Of a stretch of 27,729 nucleotides of DNA, positions 24,175 to 27,729 are shown piece after piece. How positions within the stretch are numbered: position 1 is the stretch's first letter; each line of letters starts with the position of its first letter. A program made the position numbers and the translations under genes. The DNA is from JBNJEA01 sp051745395 (GTDB lineage: Bacteria; Desulfobacterota; Desulfobacteria; Desulfobacterales; Desulfosalsimonadaceae): contig JBNJEA010000029.1 in the NCBI GenBank assembly GCA_051745395.1, forward strand, positions 1 to 27,729, given 5' to 3'. Under the pieces are notes generated by a model. The model made no database searches. It had not been told where the DNA came from and saw only the letters and a list, made by a program, of their open reading frames with translations.

Positions 24175-25005
24175 ATGATTGACTACCATGTCCATACCGC
24201 CCTTTGCAACCACGCCACCGGCAGCATGGAACAATACATCCGGCAGGCCATCGCAAACGGGATGCGCGAAATCTGCTTTCTCGACCACCTGACGTTACAT
24301 GAAAAAGGGCGCCATTTTTCCATGACCCCGTCAGAAGTCCCCCTGTACTACTATGCCGCCCGGCGCCTTCAGGACAAATACCGCGATGCCATCTGCATCC
24401 GCGCCGGCCTGGAGGTCGATTTCACCCCGGAATTTGCGGCACAGATCGGCGACATCGTCGACCGGTTTTCCTTTGATGTCATCGGCGGCTCCGTTCACTT
24501 CGTGGACGAGCAAAACATCGTCAGCTTCCGCACGGCCCGGACAGACCCCGTCGACGCAGACACCCGGTTTTACCAACGATATTTGGACCTTGTCGAGCAG
24601 ATGCTGGAATACAGTTATTTCGACATAGTCTGCCATATCGACGTGGTCAAAAAACACGGCCAATTGCCGCCGGGATGGTTTTATGAAAAAATGGATGCAA
24701 TTCTGGAAAAAATCCAGTATAAGGGCCTTGTACTGGAAATCAACACCAGCGGGCTGACCCATCCGGCAAAAACCGTTTATCCGGACCCCGAAATGCTCAG
24801 GGCCTGCCATGACAAGCAGGTTGGCGTCACGGTCGGATCGGACGCCCATCGCCCGCAAGACGTGGGCCGGCACTTCGATGATGCGATCGCATTGCTCCAA
24901 TCCGCCGGCTATCGATCCCTTGCCGGGTTTAACCGGCGCAGCCGTTACGAAATCCCAATGCCGTTACCGAAAAACGACCCCCTTACCACCGGAGGTGTAA
25001 TGTGA
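24175..25005 (+). CDS. PHP-domain phosphatase, HisJ/histidinol-phosphatase family
   Basis: Metal-dependent phosphoesterase of the PHP superfamily, closest in layout to HisJ-type histidinol-phosphate phosphatases. Start ATG at 24175 gives MIDYHVHTALCNHATGS, the exact family N-terminus, and 276 residues; the longer open frame from 23860 is antisense to radA. Ligand motifs are H5-x-H7, LDHLTLH (D36-H37), GLEVDF (E), CHIDVVKKH and GSDAHRP. No other his genes are nearby, so the substrate may differ. No good ribosome-binding site precedes this ATG. It overlaps the next gene by 4 bp (GTGA), implying coupling. Confidence 0.88.
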   Translation: MIDYHVHTALCNHATGSMEQYIRQAIANGMREICFLDHLTLHEKGRHFSMTPSEVPLYYYAARRLQDKYRDAICIRAGLEVDFTPEFAAQIGDIVDRFSFDVIGGSVHFVDEQNIVSFRTARTDPVDADTRFYQRYLDLVEQMLEYSYFDIVCHIDVVKKHGQLPPGWFYEKMDAILEKIQYKGLVLEINTSGLTHPAKTVYPDPEMLRACHDKQVGVTVGSDAHRPQDVGRHFDDAIALLQSAGYRSLAGFNRRSRYEIPMPLPKNDPLTTGGVM

Positions 25006-25895
25006 GATTTGCCGCATTATGGCCGAAACGCTTCGGGCGCCGCCTTGCCGCCGCCTTGTTTGTTTTTTTGCTGGCCCCGGCGGCCGCAGGCCAGGACAGC
25101 CCGAACCATTTCCAACCCTTACAGCAGAAAATGCTGGCAGATGACAAATCCGAGCTGTCCGCCGACTTTGTCAACACCGTGTTTTCGAGCCCCTCCCTGG
25201 AATTTGAAACAAAGGGCATTTCTTCGTATTTCAGACACCGGGAAAGCAAGCTCAACTATGACCAGTTCCTGTCCGACCGCTCCATCAAAAACGCCAGAAA
25301 TTACATGGAAAAACACAAGGACACCCTGACCCGCGCCCAGGAAAAATTCGGCGTGGACAAGGAAATCATCACCGCCGTCGCCCTCGTGGAGACCCGGCTG
25401 GGCACCTACACCGGCCGGCAGAAGGTCGTCAACATCTTAGCCACCATGGCGGCCCTGTCCGACCCCGATGTCCGAAAGGCCTTCTGGCGGCAGCTGCCCG
25501 AAAAAGACCGGATCAGCCGCTCGCGCTTCGAAAGCAAAGCCGACGCCAAGTCCGAGTGGGCCTACCGGGAGTTAAAGGCCCTGCTCCAATACTCCAGCAG
25601 CCAAGACATGGATCCGTTCAAACTGAAAGGATCGTATGCCGGCGCCCTGGGTATTGCCCAGTTCATGCCGAGCAACATCTTGCGGCTGGGCGAAGACGGC
25701 AACAAAGACGGCAAAATCGACCTGTTTGACCATGAAGACGCCATCTTCAGCATTGCCAACTACCTCGACCACTACGGATGGGAGCCGGGCATCAGCCGGG
25801 CCCGGGCCAAAAAGGTGCTGCACCATTACAATCACAGCTCCTACTATGTCAACATCCTTACCAAGATTTCCGATCGGCTGAAAGGTGAATCATGA
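25002..25895 (+). CDS. Lytic murein transglycosylase, MltB/Slt35 type
   Basis: Exported lysozyme-like enzyme that cleaves the MurNAc-GlcNAc bond with 1,6-anhydro product formation, in wall remodelling. GTG start at 25002 with GGAGG 6 nt upstream, overlapping the PHP stop. Signal peptide about 1-30 (AAALFVFLLAPAAAGQ) with no lipobox cysteine, so periplasmic rather than a lipoprotein, unlike E. coli MltB. Catalytic Glu is probably E130 in VALVETRLG; the substrate loop is GALGIAQFMPSN (214-225); an EF-hand-like DGNKDGKIDLFD (232-243) corresponds to the calcium site of Slt35. Length 297. It overlaps the following membrane-protein gene by 4 bp. Confidence 0.93.
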   Translation: MRFAALWPKRFGRRLAAALFVFLLAPAAAGQDSPNHFQPLQQKMLADDKSELSADFVNTVFSSPSLEFETKGISSYFRHRESKLNYDQFLSDRSIKNARNYMEKHKDTLTRAQEKFGVDKEIITAVALVETRLGTYTGRQKVVNILATMAALSDPDVRKAFWRQLPEKDRISRSRFESKADAKSEWAYRELKALLQYSSSQDMDPFKLKGSYAGALGIAQFMPSNILRLGEDGNKDGKIDLFDHEDAIFSIANYLDHYGWEPGISRARAKKVLHHYNHSSYYVNILTKISDRLKGES

Positions 25896-26107
25896 ACCTC
25901 GGCGACGCAGCCATTTTTATCACCGTAACCATTCCGTTTTTTCTGCTCACCATCTGGGCCCTCGTGGACGTTGCCATGAAGGAGTTTCCGGGCAAAGGCC
26001 GGGAAAAAGCCGCCTGGTGGATTTTGGCCCTGCTGCCGTTTCTCGGTTGGCTGATTTACCTGATCTTCGGCTTCCGCCGGGGCAGAAAATCGGATATGGT
26101 ATCCTGA
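25892..26107 (+). CDS. Small two-helix membrane protein, PLDc_N-like
   Basis: A 71-residue inner-membrane protein with two hydrophobic segments (about 7-27 and 41-60) and a basic cytoplasmic end (FRRGRK). The pattern WALVDVAMKEFPGK, a tryptophan-rich second helix, LGWLIYLIFGFRRGRK matches the N-terminal membrane domain of phospholipase-D-like and cardiolipin synthases (PLDc_N), which also occurs alone as here. Function unknown. ATG overlaps the transglycosylase stop (ATGA), so the two are translated together. Confidence 0.85.
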   Translation: MNLGDAAIFITVTIPFFLLTIWALVDVAMKEFPGKGREKAAWWILALLPFLGWLIYLIFGFRRGRKSDMVS

Positions 26108-26116
26108 AAAATATGT

Positions 26117-26145
26117 TTGACAAAATTTCCGTTCAAGCCTAAATT
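26117..26145 (+). promoter_or_regulatory. Promoter of tRNA-Glu
   Basis: TTGACA at 26117-26122, a 17-bp spacer and TAAATT at 26140-26145. The predicted start, near 26152, is about 5 bases before the mature tRNA, a typical short tRNA leader. Confidence 0.7.
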
Positions 26146-26156
26146 CATCAAACTAT

Positions 26157-26232
26157 GGCCCCATCGTCTAGCGGTCCAGGACGCCGGCCTCTCACGCCGG
26201 AAACAGGGGTTCGATTCCCCTTGGGGTCACCA
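26157..26232 (+). tRNA. tRNA-Glu (anticodon CTC)
   Basis: A complete 76-nt cloverleaf. Acceptor stem GGCCCCA pairs with TGGGGTC (one G-U pair); discriminator A and an encoded CCA end at 26232. D-arm region TCGTCTAGCGGTCCAGGAC; anticodon stem CCGGC/GCCGG with loop CTCTCAC, so anticodon CTC reading GAG; T-arm CAGGGGTTCGATTCCCCTT with the canonical TTCGA loop. Sequence closely follows bacterial tRNA-Glu. It has its own promoter and terminator. Confidence 0.97.
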
Positions 26233-26308
26233 TCCGATTCTTGCGGTTTTAAAGAAATTCTGATCTTCTTATTCTCATGACGGATATCCCGGTTGGATAT
26301 CCCATTGC

Positions 26309-26341
26309 CCCCTGGAGCTGCCACTCCAGGGGCTTTTTTTT
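26309..26341 (+). terminator. Rho-independent terminator after tRNA-Glu
   Basis: Perfect 9-bp stem CCCCTGGAG (26309-26317) and CTCCAGGGG (26324-26332), 6-nt loop, then C and eight T. It is 76 bp after the tRNA. A short GGATATCC pair (26282-26289, 26295-26302) lies between and may form a small upstream hairpin. Confidence 0.92.
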
Positions 26342-26433
26342 GTGGGAACCCGATCACTTGAGCCGGTCCCCGGTAAAAATAAAAGGAAAGGGTTTCGTAA
26401 AACCTTCGTTTTTGTTGTCCGTTTTTGAAAACC

Positions 26434-26463
26434 TTGACATGTACATACAATTGTGCTTATATA
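26434..26463 (+). promoter_or_regulatory. brnTA promoter
   Basis: TTGACA at 26434-26439, an 18-bp spacer and TATATA at 26458-26463. The expected transcript start is only a few bases before the brnT ATG at 26473. The stretch GCTTATATATAGC over the -10 is a near-palindrome (11 of 13 positions) and could be the BrnA operator. Confidence 0.65.
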
Positions 26464-26472
26464 TAGCCTGCT

Positions 26473-26739
26473 ATGTTTGAATGGGATAAATCAAAAGCCC
26501 AAAAAAACCTATTAAAACACGGCATTAATTTTGCCGACACTTTCGCGGTTTTTGATGATCCAAACGCTGTAACTCTTGATGATTGTGGATCAAATGAACA
26601 GCGTTATATCACTATAGGAATGGATGCTTTTGGTCGCATTTTGGTGGTGGTCTACACATGGCGTAGCGATAATATTCGCATTATTTCAGCACGTAAAGCC
26701 GTGCGTAGTGAGGTGAATCAATATGAAGGCGAAATATGA
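26473..26739 (+). CDS. brnT: BrnT family toxin (ribonuclease)
   Basis: Toxin of the type II BrnT/BrnA module, a RelE-like ribonuclease that blocks translation when free of antitoxin. The 88 residues carry the family pattern FEWDKSKAQKNLLKHGINFADTFAVFDDP at the N-terminus, RYITIGMDAFGRILVVVYTWR in the middle and IRIISARKAVRSEVNQYE at the C-terminus, so the protein looks intact. No recognisable ribosome-binding site precedes the ATG, and the promoter places the RNA start next to it. It overlaps brnA by 17 bp. Base composition is visibly lower in GC than the surrounding genes, suggesting acquisition. Confidence 0.93.
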   Translation: MFEWDKSKAQKNLLKHGINFADTFAVFDDPNAVTLDDCGSNEQRYITIGMDAFGRILVVVYTWRSDNIRIISARKAVRSEVNQYEGEI

Positions 26740-26977
26740 TTTTAGCAAAGGCAAGCGTGGTGCCGTCCTCCCGCAAGGGGGAAATAAGGTTCGGATAACC
26801 ATCAGGCTTGACCGTGACATTCTCGATTGGTTCCGTTCCAAAGTTGAGGAACAAGGCGGGGGAAACTATCAGTCAATGCTTAATGACGCTCTTAGAAAAC
26901 ACATAGAACATCAAGATCAACCCCTTGAAGATATTCTCCGTCGTGTTGTACGGGAGGAGATACGCGCATCCAGATAA
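26723..26977 (+). CDS. brnA: BrnA family antitoxin
   Basis: Antitoxin and DNA-binding autoregulator partnered with BrnT. The 84 residues contain a ribbon-helix-helix region (KVRITIRLDRDILDWFRSKV, then GGNYQSMLNDALRKHIE, about 22-62) after an N-terminal segment that usually wraps the toxin. A GAGG ribosome-binding site lies about 9 nt upstream inside brnT, so the antitoxin has a better translation start than the toxin, consistent with antitoxin excess. Lower GC, like brnT. Confidence 0.92.
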   Translation: MKAKYDFSKGKRGAVLPQGGNKVRITIRLDRDILDWFRSKVEEQGGGNYQSMLNDALRKHIEHQDQPLEDILRRVVREEIRASR

Positions 26978-27209
26978 GAGTTATGCGGCGAGCGGCGACG
27001 ACCAGACGCTGCTATAAAATTAAGACACGAAATGAAAACCTTTCTATCCATCGCCGCTTAAAAAGTCGGGCGTTGGGCAGCATCACCATTTCTGACCGAT
27101 TTTTATATATCCCAGTTCAACTTGAGGAAATTTTGATGGCTCAATTATGTCTACCGCAGAATTAGATTGTCTATGACTGCGAAACATTGGGCATCTGCTC
27201 TTTGCTCCT
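26978..27209. other. Gene-free stretch between brnA and glycosyltransferase
   Basis: These 232 bases of mixed composition have no ORF that resembles a protein, no terminator hairpin for either convergent gene and no recognisable promoter. Small open frames here (for example 26983-27165) lack a ribosome-binding site. It may be remnant DNA at the edge of the acquired toxin-antitoxin segment. Confidence 0.4.
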
Positions 27210-27729
27210 CTATTTTCCGGACACCCTGGCCAGCGTGGTGGCATATATCTCCTGGATATTTTTAGCAAAATGCTCCACCGAGTAACCCCGGGCAAATTGA
27301 CGAGCATGGCCAGCCATCTTTTTTCTCAAGCCCTCATCTTCAAGCAGCTGCTGGACCCGATTGCACCATTGTTCTTGTTTTTCTGGGGTCTTAAAGCCAT
27401 TGAAACCCTCCCTGACCACGTCATCAATGCCGCTGGAGCGCACGGCAACCACCGGCAGTCCGGCCGCCATGGCCTCCAGTATCACCATGCCCTGGGTTTC
27501 GGATTTGGAAGTAAATAAAAAGGCATCGCCCAGGCAGAACCACGTGGCCATGTCCTTCGGCGGCACTGCCCCGACCAGGATGAATGTATCTTCCAGTCCC
27601 AGGCTTTCAATGCGTTGCTGGAGTCGTTCGTGCTGATGGCCCTCCCCAATCAGCAGAAGCCGGAATTTCAGCTCTGCCCGCTTGCTCAGCCGATGGATGG
27701 CATCGATCATGAAATCAATGTTTTTTTCG
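27210..27729 (-). CDS. Glycosyltransferase family 4-type, N-terminus cut by window edge
   Basis: C-terminal (donor-binding) Rossmann half of a GT-B glycosyltransferase that transfers a sugar from a nucleotide-sugar to lipid, glycan or lipopolysaccharide acceptors. Upstream of the first in-window ATG (27710) the frame stays open to the edge and reads KKNIDF, matching the EKNxDFLI segment of GT4 enzymes, so the start is outside. Visible motifs: LLLIGEGHQHERLQQRI, ILVGAVPPKDMATWFCLGDAFLFTSKSETQGMVILEAMAAGLPVVA, where the S-x-x-E-x-x-G-x-x-x-x-E-A-M-A pattern holds the donor-site Glu residues, then a C-terminal helical tail. Product and acceptor unknown. Confidence 0.9.
   Translation of the reverse strand, partial: EKNIDFMIDAIHRLSKRAELKFRLLLIGEGHQHERLQQRIESLGLEDTFILVGAVPPKDMATWFCLGDAFLFTSKSETQGMVILEAMAAGLPVVAVRSSGIDDVVREGFNGFKTPEKQEQWCNRVQQLLEDEGLRKKMAGHARQFARGYSVEHFAKNIQEIYATTLARVSGK

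Noticed and set aside
24008..24256. 83-codon N-terminal extension of RadA
   Set aside because: It overlaps the divergent PHP gene start; RadA proteins begin just before the zinc finger, matching the GTG at 24007.
26137..26146. GCCTAAATTC resembling the mobile-repeat terminus
   Set aside because: Only eight bases match, there is no core or second end, and they are explained by the -10 box of the tRNA promoter.
26985..27080. attC-like look (TTATGCGGCG followed by GCGTTGGGC)
   Set aside because: GTTGGGC fits one core site but no matching RYYYAAC site or paired inner boxes were found, so an integron recombination site is not supported.

Overview
The window looks like chromosomal DNA of a GC-rich, Gram-negative anaerobe, most likely a Desulfobacterota (Desulfobacterales-like) sulfate reducer. 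This is inferred from the gene mix: a 600-residue-type acyl-CoA dehydrogenase, minCDE, several HD-superfamily signalling enzymes, a stand-alone pyruvate-kinase C-terminal domain, and large secreted beta-helix proteins with FecR and TPR/barrel partners. No 16S or taxon-specific marker is present, so the assignment is tentative.

Layout. 1-1824: acyl-CoA dehydrogenase, cut at the left edge. 1825-2233: a terminator hairpin, a 62-bp mobile repeat and a strong promoter. 2234-4079: minC-minD-minE division-site operon. 4097-5785 (minus): an HD phosphohydrolase and an amidohydrolase. 5972-7055 (plus): a lone PK_C-domain protein and the tRNA methyltransferase trmL. 7012-15593 (minus): a three-gene surface locus made of a TPR/outer-membrane-barrel protein, a periplasmic FecR-domain protein and a 1982-residue secreted beta-helix protein. 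15977-18414 (minus): a second HD hydrolase and a GAF/HD-GYP phosphodiesterase, bracketed by mobile repeats. 18575-21163 (plus): clpB with a clear terminator. 21249-24007 (minus): radA-rlmE-yebC. 24175-26107 (plus): PHP phosphatase, MltB-type lytic transglycosylase and a small membrane protein. 26157-26232: tRNA-Glu(CTC) with its own promoter and terminator. 26473-26977: a lower-GC BrnT/BrnA toxin-antitoxin pair. 27210-27729 (minus): a glycosyltransferase cut at the right edge.

Most genes are ordinary housekeeping. Two things stand out. The first is the locus at 7012-15593, where gene order and spacing suggest that an outer-membrane TPR-barrel, a periplasmic FecR protein and a giant surface protein work together, possibly as a dedicated export and anchoring system. 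The second is a family of small mobile palindromic repeats (copies at 1901-1962, 15696-15892 and 16986-17047). Two copies have perfect 5-bp target-site duplications, and one supplies the stop codon of the HD-GYP gene. I found no CRISPR array, rRNA or intact insertion sequence.
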